Shown here: positions 1-10,030 of the stretch, piece by piece
Layout of the letters: each line of letters starts with the position of its first letter
Numbering within the stretch: the stretch's first letter is position 1
NCBI RefSeq assembly: GCF_027744825.2
Contig: NW_026527054.1
Span: 2,356,001-2,420,000, forward strand
DNA length: 64,000 nt
Source: Synchiropus splendidus
Taxonomy: Eukaryota; Chordata; Actinopteri; Syngnathiformes; Callionymidae
Direction of reading: 5' to 3'
The notes under the pieces: generated by a model
What the model saw: only the letters and a program-made list of their open reading frames with translations
What the model was told of the DNA's origin: nothing
The model's database searches: none
Program-made: the position numbers and the translations under genes

Positions 1-769
1 CAAAGTTATGGCACAATGCGTAAAACGCGTTTTCAGCCTGAGATAAGGTTGATTCCGGAACGCCAAACATAAGAATGTTGATAACTTTGGAAAAACATTT
101 CAGACAGCCTAGATTTGATGTGCAACTACTAGAAAGACCCTTTCTGCTATAGTGGGGTGTTAAAATTTCATGTTCTGAAGCTTCCCTGCAAAGTTATGGC
201 AAAATATGTAAAACGCGTTTTCAGGCTGAGATAAGGTGGGTTCCGGAACGCCAAACATAAAAATATTGATAACTTTGGAAAAACTCTTTAGACAGCTTAG
301 ATTTGATGTGCAACTACTAGAAAGAGCCTTTCTGCTATCGTGGGAGGTGAAAATTTCATGTTCTGAAGCTTCCCTGCAAAGTTATGTCACAATGCAGAAA
401 ACGCGTTTTCAGCCTCACATAAGGTCAATTCCGGAACGCCAAACATAAAAAGTGTTAATAACTTCGGAAAAACACCTCAGACAGCTTAGATTTGATGTGC
501 AACTACTCGAAAGACCCTTTCTGCTATAGTGGGAGGTGAAATTTTTTTGTTCTGAAGCTTCCCAGCAAAGTTATGGCACAATGCAGAAAACGCGTTTTCA
601 GCCTCACATAAGGTCGATTCAGGAACACCAAACATAAAAATGTTGAAAACTTTGGAAAAACACTTCAAACAGCTTAGATTTGATGTGCAACTACGAGAAA
701 GACCCTTTCTGCTATAGTGGGAGGTGAAAATTTCATGTTCTGAAGCTTCGCTGCAAAGTTATGGCACAA
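1..769. repeat. leading monomers, no complete HOR
   Basis: About four monomers precede the first recognisable 8-mer. The first 200 bases match the stretch starting at 3762, including the AACATAAGAATG and GTGGGGTGTTAAAA variants, so they are the tail of an older copy of the same arrangement. One monomer here is 189 bp because of an extra base in AACATAAAAAGTG near 450. Confidence 0.7.
696..710. other. hairpin AGAAAG-ACC-CTTTCT (example)
   Basis: Monomer bases 26-40 form a 6 bp stem with a 3 base loop and are well conserved in the array. The 27 bp deletion seen at 6.5-9.1 kb removes most of this element. A further pair, TCTGAAG (739-745, overlapping the GAAGCTTC palindrome at 742-749) and CTTCAGA (851-857), gives a 7 bp long-range inverted repeat. 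Confidence 0.8.
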
Positions 770-842
770 TGCAGAAAACGCGTTTTCAGCCTCACATAAG
801 GTCGATTCCGGAACGCCAAACATAAAAATGTTGATAACTTTG
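754..842. other. 9 bp inverted repeat spanning half a monomer (example)
   Basis: CAAAGTTAT at 754-762 (monomer bases 84-92) is the exact reverse complement of ATAACTTTG at 834-842 (bases 164-172), with a 71 bp spacer. The spacer contains three further dyads: the 14 bp palindrome, TTCCGGAA (806-813), and AACAT/ATGTT around AAAA (819-832). The symmetry is therefore nested. Monomers of the TTTCGAAAAA class lose the last pair of the long stem. Confidence 0.85.
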
Positions 843-2273
843 GAAAAACACTTCAGACAGGTTAGATTTGATGTGCAACTACTAGAGAGACCCTTTCTGC
901 TATAGTGGGAGGTGAAAAATTTTTGTTCTGAAGCTTCCCTGCAAAGTTTTGGCACAATGCAGAAAACGCGTTTTCAGCCACACATAAGGTCGATTCCGGA
1001 ACGCCAAACATAAAAATGTTGATAACTTCGGAAAAACACTTCAGACAGCTTAGATTTGATGTGCAACTACTAGAAAGACCCTTTCTGCTATAGTGGGAGG
1101 TGAAATTTTCATGTTCTGAGGCTTTCCTGCAAAGTTATGGCACAATGCGTAAAATGCGTTTTCAGCCTGAGATAAGGTCAATTCCGGAACGCCAAACATA
1201 AAAATGTTAATAACTTCGGAAAAACACTTCAGACAGCTTAGATTTGATGTGCAACTACTCGAAAGACCCTTTCTGCTATAGTGGGAGGTGAAATTTTTTT
1301 GTTCTGAAGCTTCCCTGCAAAGTTATGGCACAATGCAGAAAACGCGTTTTCAGCCTCACATAAGGTCGATTCCGGAACGCCAAACATAAAAATGTTGATA
1401 ACTTTGGAAAAACACTTCAGACAGGTTAGATTTGATGTGCAACTACTAGAGAGACCCTTTCTGCTATAGTGGGAGGTGAAAAATTTTTGTTCTGAAGCTT
1501 CCCTGCAAAGTTATGGCACAATGCAGAAAACGCGTTTTCAGCCTCACATAAGGTCGATTCCGGAACGCCAAACATAAAAATGTTAATAACTTCGGAAAAA
1601 CACTTCAGACAGCTTAGATTTGATGTGCAACTACTAGAAAGACCCTTTCTGCTATAGTGGGAGGTGAAATTTTCATGTTCTGAAGCTTTCCTGCAAAGTT
1701 ATGGCACAATGCGTAAAACTCGTTTTCAGCCTGAGATGACGTTGATTTCAGAACGGCAAACATAAAAATGTTGCTAACTTTGGAAAAACACTTCAGACAG
1801 CTTAGATTTGATGTGCAACTACTAGAAAGACCCTTTCTGCTATAGTGGGAGGTGAAAATTTCATGTTCTGAAGCTTCCCTGCAAAGTTGTGGCACAATGC
1901 AGAAAACGCATTTTCAGCCTGACAAAAGGTGGGTTCCGGAACGCCAAACATAAAAATGTTGATAACTTTGGAAAAACACTTCAGACAGGTTAGATTTGAT
2001 GTGCAACTACTAGAGAGACCCTTTATGCTATAGTGGGAGGAGAAAATTTCATGTTCTGAAGCTTCCCTGCAAAGTTATGGCACAATGCAGAAAACGCGTT
2101 TTCAGCCTGAGATAAGGTTGATTCCGGAACGCCAAACATAAAAATGTTGATAACTTTGGAAAAACACTTCAAACAGCTCAGATTTGATGTGCAACTACTA
2201 GAAAGACCCTTTCTGATATAGTGGGAGTTGAAAATTTCATGTTCTGAAGCTTTCCTGCAAAGTTATGGCACAA
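770..2273. repeat. 8-mer HOR, copy 1 (1504 bp)
   Basis: Eight consecutive monomers match the next 1504 bp base by base apart from scattered differences. Class markers inside are the CTAGAGAGACC monomers, the TTTTTTGTTCTGAAG monomers, the TTGATTTCAGAACGG monomer near 1742, and the TCTGATATAGTGGGAG monomer near 2212. The copy begins where CCTCACATAAGG monomers start to align with copy 2. Confidence 0.85.
774..787. other. 14 bp perfect palindrome GAAAACGCGTTTTC (example)
   Basis: Monomer bases 104-117 read the same on both strands. The centre is ACGCGT with two CpG steps. It recurs in a large share of monomers. In the GCGTAAAA class the outer G is changed and 12 bp of symmetry remain. Other monomers have CG to TG or CA changes in the core. 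This is the strongest single dyad in the repeat. Whether it is a protein site or a cruciform-prone element cannot be told from sequence. Confidence 0.9.
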
Positions 2274-3777
2274 TGCGTAAAACGCGTTTTCAGCCTCACA
2301 TAAGGTCGATTCCGGAACGCCAAACATAAAAATGTTGATAACTTTGGAAAAACACTTCAGACAGGTTAGATTTGATGTGCAACTACTAGAGAGACCCTTT
2401 CTGCTATAGTGGGAGGTGAAAATTTTTTGTTCTGAAGCTTCCCTGCAAAGTTTTGGCACAATGCAGAAAACGCGTTTTCAGCCACACATAAGGTCGATTC
2501 CGGAACGCCAAACATAAAAATGTTGATAACTTCGGAAAAACACTTCAGACAGCTTAGATTTGATGTGCAACTACTAGAAAGACCCTTTCTGCTATAGTGG
2601 GAGGTGAAATTTTCATGTTCTGAGGCTTTCCTGCAAAGTTATGGCACAATGCGTAAAATGCGTTTTCAGCCTGAGATAAGGTCAATTCCGGAACGCCAAA
2701 CATAAAAATGTTAATAACTTCGGAAAAACACTTCAGACAGCTTAGATTTGATGTGCAACTACTCGAAAGACCCTTTCTGCTATAGTGGGAGGTGAAATTT
2801 TTTTGTTCTGAAGCTTCCCTGCAAAGTTATGGCACAATGCAGAAAACGCGTTTTCAGCCTCACATAAGGTCGATTCCGAAACGCCAAACATAAAAATGTT
2901 GATAACTTTGGAAAAACACTTCAGACAGGTTAGATTTGATGTGCAACTACTAGAGAGACCCTTTCTGCTATAGTGGGAGGTGAAAAATTTTTGTTCTGAA
3001 GCTTCCCTGCAAAGTTATGGCACAATGCAGAAAACGCGTTTTCAGCCTCACATAAGGTCGATTCCGGAACGCCAAACATAAAAATGTTAATAACTTCGGA
3101 AAAACACTTCAGACAGCTTAGATTTGATGTGCAACTACTAGAAAGACCCTTTCTGCTATAGTGGGAGGTGAAATTTTCATGTTCTGAAGCTTTCCTGCAA
3201 AGTTATGGCACAATGCGTAAAACTCGTTTTCAGCCTGAGATGACGTTGATTTCAGAACGGCAAACATAAAAATGTTGCTAACTTTGGAAAAACACTTCAG
3301 ACAGCTTAGATTTGATGTGCAACTACTAGAAAGACCCTTTCTGCTATAGTGGGAGGTGAAAATTTCATGTTCTGAAGCTTCCCTGCAAAGTTGTGGCACA
3401 ATGCAGAAAACGCATTTTCAGCCTGACAAAAGGTGGGTTCCGGAACGCCAAACATAAAAATGTTGATAACTTTGGAAAAACACTTCAGACAGGTTAGATT
3501 TGATGTGCAACTACTTGAGAGACCCTTTATGCTATAGTGGGAGGACAAAATTTCATGTTCTGAAGCTTCCCTGCAAAGTTATGGCACAATGCAGAAAACG
3601 CGTTTTCAGCCTGAGATAAGGTTGATTCCGGAACGCCAAACATAAAAATGTTGATAACTTTGGAAAAACACTTCAAACAGCTCAGATTTGATGTGCAACT
3701 ACTAGAAAGACCCTTTCTGATATAGTGGGAGTTGAAAATTTCATGTTCTGAAGCTTTCCTGCAAAGTTATGGCACAA
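2274..3777. repeat. 8-mer HOR, copy 2 (1504 bp)
   Basis: This is the tandem second copy of the preceding 8-mer at an offset of 1504 bp (8 x 188). The monomers containing TTCAGAACGGCAAAC (near 3251) and TGATATAGTGGGAG (near 3718) occupy the same places as in copy 1. Homology ends near 3790, where the next monomer carries CCTGAGATAAGG in place of CCTCACATAAGG. Confidence 0.85.
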
Positions 3778-5345
3778 TGCGTAAAACGCGTTTTCAGCCT
3801 GAGATAAGGTTGATTCCGGAACGCCAAACATAAGAATGTTGATAACTTTGGAAAAACACTTCAGACAGCTTAGATTTGATGTGCAACTGCTAGAAAGACC
3901 CTTTCTGCTATAGTGGGGTGTTAAAATTTCATGTTCTGAAGCTTATGGCAGAAGTTATGGCAGAATGCGTAACTCTTGTTTCCAGCCTGAGATAAGGTCG
4001 ATTCCGGAACGCCAAACATAAAAATATTGATAACTTTGGAAAAACTCTTTAGACAGCTTAGATTTGATGTGCAACTACTCGAAAGACCCTTTCTGCTATA
4101 GTGGGATGTGAAATTTTTTTGTTCTGAAGCTTCCCTGCAAAGTTATGGCACAATGCAGAAAACGCGTTTTCAGCCTCACATAAGGTCGATTCCGGAACGC
4201 CAAACATAAAAATGTTGATAACTTTGGAAAAACACTTCAGACAGGTTAGATTTGATGTGCAACTACTAGAGAGACCCTTTCTGCTATAGTGGGAGGTGAA
4301 AAATTTTTGTTCTGAAGCTTCCCTGCAAAGTTATGGCACAAGGCAGAAAACGCGTTTTCAGCCTCACATAAGGTCGATTCCGGAACGCCAACCATAAAAA
4401 TGTTGATAACTTCGGAAAAACACTTCAGACAGCTTAGATTTGATGTGCAACTACTAGAAAGACCCTTTCTGCTATAGTGGGAGGTGAAATTTTCATGTTC
4501 TGAAGCTTTCCTGCAAAGTTATGGCACAATGCGTAAAACTCGTTTTCAGCCTGAGATGACGTTGATTTCAGAACGGCAAACATAAAAATGTTGCTAACTT
4601 TGGAAAAACACTTCAGACAGCTTAGATTTGATGTGCAACTACTCGAAAGACCCTTTCTGCTATAGTGGGAGGTGAAATTTTTTTGTTCTGAAGCTTCCCT
4701 GCAAAGTTGTGGCACAATGCAGAAAACGCGTTTTCAGCCTCACATAAGGTCGATTCCGGAACGCCAAACATAAAAATGTTGATAACTTTGGAAAAACACT
4801 TCAGACAGGTTAGATTTGATGTGCAACTACTAGAGAGAACCTTTCTGCTATAGTGGGAGGTGAAAAATTTTTATTCTGAAGCTTCCCTGCAAAGTTATGG
4901 CACAATGCAGAAAACGCGTTTTCAGCCTCACATAAGGTCGATTCCGGAACGCCAAACATAAAAATGTTGATAACTTCGGAAAAACACTTCAGACAGCTTA
5001 GATTTGATGTGCAACTACTAGAAAGACCCTTTCTGCTATAGTGGGAGGTGAAATTTTCATGTTCTGAAGCTTTCCTGCAAAGTTATGGCACAATGCGTAA
5101 CATGCGTTTTCAGCCTGAGATAAGGTCAATTCCGGAACGCCAAACATAAAAATGTTAATAACTTCGGAAAAACACTTCAGACAGCTTAGATTTGATGTGC
5201 AACTACTCGAAAGACCCTTTCTGCTATAGTGGGAGGTGAAATTTTTTTGTTCTGAAGCTTCCCTGCAAAGTTATGGCACAATGCAGAAAACGCGTTTTCA
5301 GCCTCACATAAGGTCGATTCCGGAACGCCAAACATAAAAATGTTG
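3778..5345. repeat. rearranged continuation of the 8-mer domain
   Basis: The same monomer classes continue in a different order. The stretch of about 4070-4650 matches about 2754-3334 at an offset of 1316 bp (7 monomers), so this looks like a partial third copy that lost one monomer. A damaged monomer near 3940-3985 reads CTTATGGCAGAAGTTATGG and lacks the usual CCCTGCAAAG. Confidence 0.7.
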
Positions 5346-5880
5346 ATAACTTTGGAAAATCACTTCAGACAGCTTAGATTTGATGTGCAACTACGAGAAA
5401 GACCCTTTCTGCTATAGTGGAAGGTGAACATTTCATGTTCTGAAGCTTCCCTGAGAAGTTATGGCACAATGCAGAAAACGCGTTTTCAGCCTGAGATAAG
5501 GTCGATTCCGGAACGCCAAACATAAAAATGTTGATAACTTATGAAAAACACTTCAGACAGCTTAGATTTGATGTGAAACTACTAGAAAGACCCTTTCTGC
5601 TATAGTGGGAGGTGAAAATTTCATGTTCTGAAGCTTCCCATGGAAAGTTATGGGACAATGCAGAAAACGATTTTTCATCCTGAGATAAGGTCGATTACGG
5701 AACGCGAAACATAAAAATGTTCATAACTTTCGAAAAACGCTTCAGACAGCTTAGATTTGATGTGCAACTACTAGAAAGACCCTTTCTGCTATAGTGGGAG
5801 GTGAAAATTTCATGTTCTGAAGCTTCCCTGCAAAGTTATGGGACAATGCAGAAAACGCGTTTTCAGCCTGAGATAAGGTG
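5346..5880. repeat. transition monomers between HOR domains
   Basis: About three monomers link the 8-mer domain to the deletion-marked domain. The type CCCATGGAAAGTTATGGGAC appears here for the first time, near 5637. It is 1 bp longer than the consensus and is usually followed by ACGATTTTTCATCC, which destroys the CGCG palindrome. The type recurs at 6.4, 7.3, 13.1, 14.4, 16.1, 26.6 and 28.1 kb. Confidence 0.65.
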
Positions 5881-6794
5881 GTTTCCAAAACGCCAAACGT
5901 AAAAATGTTGATTACTTTGGAACAACACTTCTGACAGCTTACATTTAATGTGCAACTACTAGAAAGACCCTTTCTGCTATAGTGGGAGGTGAAAATTTCA
6001 TGTTCTGAAGCTTCCCTGCAAAGTTATGGGACAATGCAGAAAACGATTTTTCATTCTGAGATAAAGTCGATTCCGGAACGCCAAACGTGAAAATGTTGAT
6101 AACTTTCGAAAAACACTTCAGACTGCTTAGATTTGATGTGCAACTACGAGAAAGACCCTTTCTGCTTTAGTGGGAGGTGAAAATTTCATTTTCTGAAGCT
6201 TCCCTGAGAAGTTACGGCACAATGCAGAAAACGCGTTTTCAGCCTGAGATAAGGTCGATTCCGGAACGCCAAACATAAAAATGTTGATAACTTTCGACAA
6301 ACACTTCAGACAGCTTAGATTTGATGTGCAACTACTAGAAAGACCCTTTCTGCTATAGTGGGAGGTCGAAATTTCATGTTCTGAAGCTTCTCATGGAAAG
6401 TTATGGGACAATGCAGAAAACGATTTTTCATCCTGAGATAAGGTCGATTACGGAACGCGAAACATAAAAATGTTCATAACTTTCGAAAAACACTTCAGAC
6501 AGCTTAGATTTCTGCTATAGTGGGAGGTGAAAATTTCATGTTCTGAAGCTTCCCTGCAAAGTTATGGCACAATGCCGAAAACGCGTTTTCAGCCTGAGAT
6601 AAGGTGGATTCCGGAACGCCAAACATAAAAATGTTGATAACTTTGGAAAAACACTTCAGACAGCTTAGATTTGATGTGCAACTACTAGAAAGACCCTTTC
6701 TGCTATAGTGGGAGGTGAACATTTCATGTTCTGAAGCTTCCCTGAGAAGTTATGGCACAATGCAGAAAACGCGTTTTCAGCCTGAGATAAGGTG
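5881..6794. repeat. 914 bp HOR unit, copy 1
   Basis: Five monomers include one 161 bp monomer with the internal deletion (junction at 6511) and one 189 bp monomer. The net length is 5 x 188 minus 26. The unit starts at the GTTTCCAAAACG monomer. That marker returns at 6795, 7709, 8435 and 9349. Confidence 0.85.
6501..6661. repeat. 161 bp monomer with 27 bp internal deletion, copy 1
   Basis: AGATTT is joined directly to CTGCTATAG at 6511. Monomer bases 12-38 are missing, including the TGTGCAAC stretch and most of the AGAAAG/CTTTCT hairpin. The missing segment lies between two TTT triplets (bases 9-11 and 36-38), as expected of slippage or microhomology-mediated loss. Identical copies lie at 7415, 8141 and 9055. 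Confidence 0.9.
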
Positions 6795-7708
6795 GTTTCC
6801 AAAACGCCAAACGTAAAAATGTTGATTACTTTGGAACAACACTTCTGACAGCTTAGATTTAATGTGCAACTACTAGAAAGACCCTTTCTGCTATAGTGGG
6901 AGGTGAAAATTTCATGTTCTGAAGCTTCCCTGCAAAGTTATGGGACAATGCAGAAAACGATTTTTCATTCTGAGATAAAGTCGATTCCGGAACGCCAAAC
7001 GTGAAAATGTTGATAACTTTCGAAAAACACTTCAGACTGCTTAGATTTGATGTGCAACTACGAGAAAGACCCTTTCTGCTTTAGTGGGAGGTGAAAATTT
7101 CATTTTCTGAAGCTTCCCTGAGAAGTTACGGCACAATGCAGAAAACGCGTTTTCAGCCTGAGATAAGGTCGATTCCGGAACGCCAAACATAAAAATGTTG
7201 ATAACTTTCGACAAACACTTCAGACAGCTTAGATTTGATGTGCAACTACTAGAAAGACCCTTTCTGCTATAGTGGGAGGTCGAAATTTCATGTTCTGAAG
7301 CTTCTCATGGAAAGTTATGGGACAATGCAGAAAACGATTTTTCATCCTGAGATAAGGTCGATTACGGAACGCGAAACATAAAAATGTTCATAACTTTCGA
7401 AAAACACTTCAGACAGCTTAGATTTCTGCTATAGTGGGAGGTGAAAATTTCATGTTCTGAAGCTTCCCTGCAAAGTTATGGCACAATGCCGAAAACGCGT
7501 TTTCAGCCTGAGATAAGGTGGGTTCCGGAACGCCAAACATAAAAATGTTGATAACTTTGGAAAAACACTTCAGACAGCTTAGATTTGATGTGCAACTACT
7601 AGAAAGACCCTTTCTGCTATAGTGGGAGGTGAACATTTCATGTTCTGAAGCTTCCCTGAGAAGTTATGGCACAATGCAGAAAACGCGTTTTCAGCCTGAG
7701 ATAAGGTG
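6795..7708. repeat. 914 bp HOR unit, copy 2
   Basis: This unit is nearly identical to the preceding 914 bp unit, with the deletion junction at 7425. The GTTTCCAAAACG marker opens both units. A visible difference is GGTGGGTTCCGG here against GGTGGATTCCGG in copy 1, in the monomer after the deletion. Confidence 0.85.
7415..7575. repeat. 161 bp deleted monomer, copy 2
   Basis: The same AGATTT-CTGC junction as at 6511 lies 914 bp further on. The shared breakpoint shows a single deletion event followed by amplification of the unit that carries it. Confidence 0.9.
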
Positions 7709-8434
7709 GTTTCCAAAACGCCAAACGTAAAAATGTTGATTACTTTGGAACAACACTTCTGACAGCTTAGATTTAATGTGCAACTACTAGAAAGACCCTT
7801 TCTGCTATAGTGGGAGGTGAAAATTTCATTTTCTGAAGCTTACCTGCAAAGTTATGGCACAATGCGTAAAACCCGTTTTCAGCCTGAGATAAGGTCGATT
7901 CCGGAACGCCAAACATAAAAATGTTGATAACTTTCGAAAAACACTTCAGACAGCTTAGATTTGATGTGCAACTACTAGAAAGACCCTTTCTTCTATAGTG
8001 GGAGGTCAAAATTTCATGTTCTGAAGCTTCTCATGGAAAGTTATGGGACAATGCAGAAAACGATTTTTCATCCTGAGATAAGGTCGATTACGGAACGCGA
8101 AACATAAAAATGTTCATAACTTTCGAAAAACACTTCAGACAGCTTAGATTTCTGCTATAGTGGGAGGTGAAAATTTCATGTTCTGAAGCTTCCCTGCAAA
8201 GTTATGGCACAATGCCGAAAACGCGTTTTCAGCCTGAGATAAGGTGGGTTCCGGAACGCCAAACATAAAAATGTTGATAACTTTGGAAAAACACTTCAGA
8301 CAGCTTAGATTTGATGTGCAACTACTAGAAAGACCCTTTCTGCTATAGTGGGAGGTGAACATTTCATGTTCTGAAGCTTCCCTGAGAAGTTATGGCACAA
8401 TGCAGAAAACGCGTTTTCAGCCTGAGATAAGGTG
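7709..8434. repeat. 726 bp HOR unit (shortened form)
   Basis: This four-monomer version of the 914 bp unit lacks one monomer and joins at the TTTCATTTTCTGAAGCTTACC monomer near 7827. It still carries the 161 bp monomer (junction at 8151). Together with the next unit it forms a 1640 bp compound repeat: 6504 to 8144 and 7773 to 9413 are both offset by exactly 1640. Confidence 0.85.
8141..8301. repeat. 161 bp deleted monomer, copy 3
   Basis: This is the same junction, 726 bp after copy 2 because the intervening unit has one monomer fewer. Confidence 0.9.
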
Positions 8435-9348
8435 GTTTCCAAAACGCCAAACGTAAAAATGTTGATTACTTTGGAACAACACTTCTGACAGCTTAGATTT
8501 AATGTGCAACTACTAGAAAGACCCTTTCTGCTATAGTGGGAGGTGAAAATTTCATGTTCTGAAGCTTCCCTGCAAAGTTATGGGACAATGCAGAAAACGA
8601 TTTTTCATTCTGAGATAAAGTCGATTCCGGAACGCCAAACGTGAAAATGTTGATAACTTTCGAAAAACACTTCAGACTGCTTAGATTTGATGTGCAACTA
8701 CGAGAAAGACCCTTTCTGCTTTAGTGGGAGGTGAAAATTTCATTTTCTGAAGCTTCCCTGAGAAGTTACGGCACAATGCAGAAAACGCGTTTTCAGCCTG
8801 AGATAAGGTCGATTCCGGAACGCCAAACATAAAAATGTTGATAACTTTCGACAAACACTTCAGACAGCTTAGATTTGATGTGCAACTACTAGAAAGACCC
8901 TTTCTGCTATAGTGGGAGGTCGAAATTTCATGTTCTGAAGCTTCTCATGGAAAGTTATGGGACAATGCAGAAAACGATTTTTCATCCTGAGATAAGGTCG
9001 ATTACGGAACGCGAAACATAAAAATGTTCATAACTTTCGAAAAACACTTCAGACAGCTTAGATTTCTGCTATAGTGGGAGGTGAAAATTTCATGTTCTGA
9101 AGCTTCCCTGCAAAGTTATGGCACAATGCCGAAAACGCGTTTTCAGCCTGAGATAAGGTGGGTTCCGGAACGCCAAACATAAAAATGTTGATAACTTTGG
9201 AAAAACACTTCAGACAGCTTAGATTTGATGTGCAACTACTAGAAAGACCCTTTCTGCTATAGTGGGAGGTGAACATTTCATGTTCTGAAGCTTCCCTGAG
9301 AAGTTATGGCACAATGCAGAAAACGCGTTTTCAGCCTGAGATAAGGTG
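8435..9348. repeat. 914 bp HOR unit, copy 3
   Basis: This is a third full 914 bp unit with the deletion junction at 9065. It matches 6795-7708 at an offset of 1640 bp almost base for base, which suggests recent duplication of the 914 + 726 pair as a block. Confidence 0.85.
9055..9215. repeat. 161 bp deleted monomer, copy 4
   Basis: This is the last occurrence of the 27 bp deletion that I find in the window. All later monomers at this position are full length. Confidence 0.9.
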
Positions 9349-10030
9349 GTTTCCAAAACGCCAAACGTAAAAATGTTGATTACTTTGGAACAACACTTCT
9401 GACAGCTTAGATTTAATGTGCAACTACTAGAAAGACCCTTTCTGCTATAGTGGGAGGTGAAAATTTCATTTTCTGAAGCTTACCTGCAAAGTTATGGCAC
9501 AATGCGTAAAACCCGTTTTCAGCCTGAGATAAGGTCGATTCCGGAACGCCAAACATAAAAATGTTGATAACTTTCGAAAAACACTTCAGACAGCTTAGAT
9601 TTGATGTGCAACTACTAGAAAGACCCTTTCTTCTATAGTGGGAGGTCAAAATTTCATGTTCTGAAGCTTCTCATGGAAAGTTATGGGACAATGCAGAAAA
9701 CGATTTTTCATCCTGAGATAAGGTCGATTACGGAACGCAAAACATAAAAATGTTCATAACTTTTGAAAAACACTTCAGACAGCTTAGATTTGATGTGCAA
9801 CTACTAGAAAGACCCTTTCTGCTATAGTGGGAGGTGAAAATTTCATGTTCTGAAGCTTCCCTGCAAAGTTATGGGACAATGCAGAAAACGATTTTTCATC
9901 CTGAGATAAAGTCGATTCCGGAACGGCAAACGTGAAAATGTTGATAACTTTCGAAAAACACTTCAGACAGCTTAGATTTGATGTGCAACTACTAGAAAGA
10001 CCCTTTCTGCTATAGTGGGAGGTGAACATT
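9349..10030. repeat. last 726-type unit, ending in an undeleted monomer
   Basis: The unit matches 7709-8150 at an offset of 1640, including the TTACCTGCAAAG monomer near 9480. Near 9790 the expected deletion is absent: the full AGATTTGATGTGC sequence follows. The HOR pattern stops here, so this is the right edge of the deletion-marked domain. Confidence 0.75.

Larger units (their letters stand above)
671..858 (+). repeat. representative 188 bp monomer
   Basis: This monomer is close to the apparent consensus and defines the register used here, with base 1 at AGCTTAGATTT and the next monomer starting at 859. It carries every conserved dyad of the family. It also has two class-specific changes: CTACGAG instead of CTACTAG, and CCTCACATAAGG instead of CCTGAGATAAGG. 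The G+C count of the general consensus is 76 of 188. Since 188 is not a multiple of three, every reading frame shifts from one monomer to the next, which argues against a coding role. Confidence 0.95.

Noticed and set aside
711..812. RNA polymerase III-like boxes: TGCTATAGTGG (A-box-like) and GGTCGATTCC (B-box-like, one T short)
   Set aside because: Both are imperfect, the B-box spacing is broken by the missing base, and no tRNA fold is seen. A TTTT run (monomer bases 113-116) lies between them and would tend to stop transcription. Small RNA or nascent RNA data would be needed to revive it.
834..850. CENP-B box-like sequence TTTCGAAAAACACTTC in the TTTCG class of monomers
   Set aside because: It matches the TTCG, central A and first C of the TTCGnnnnAnnCGGG core, but the final GGG is TTC. 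The match is partial and probably chance.
671..858. Internal 94 bp half-repeat inside the monomer
   Set aside because: Comparing the two halves shows inverted similarity (CAAAGTTAT/ATAACTTTG) but no convincing direct repeat, so the monomer is not an obvious dimer.
1614..1895. Recurrent minus-strand open frames of 60 to 110 codons with a shared CLKCFSKVINIFMFGVPEST motif
   Set aside because: They are translations of the satellite itself. The 188 bp unit shifts frame each monomer, starts and ends vary with point mutations, the 27 bp-deleted and 187/189 bp monomers break them freely, and no promoter or gene context exists.
3940..3985. Possible insertion at CTTATGGCAGAAGTTATGGCAG
   Set aside because: It is a damaged monomer that stays close to normal length and family sequence. 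It is not foreign DNA.
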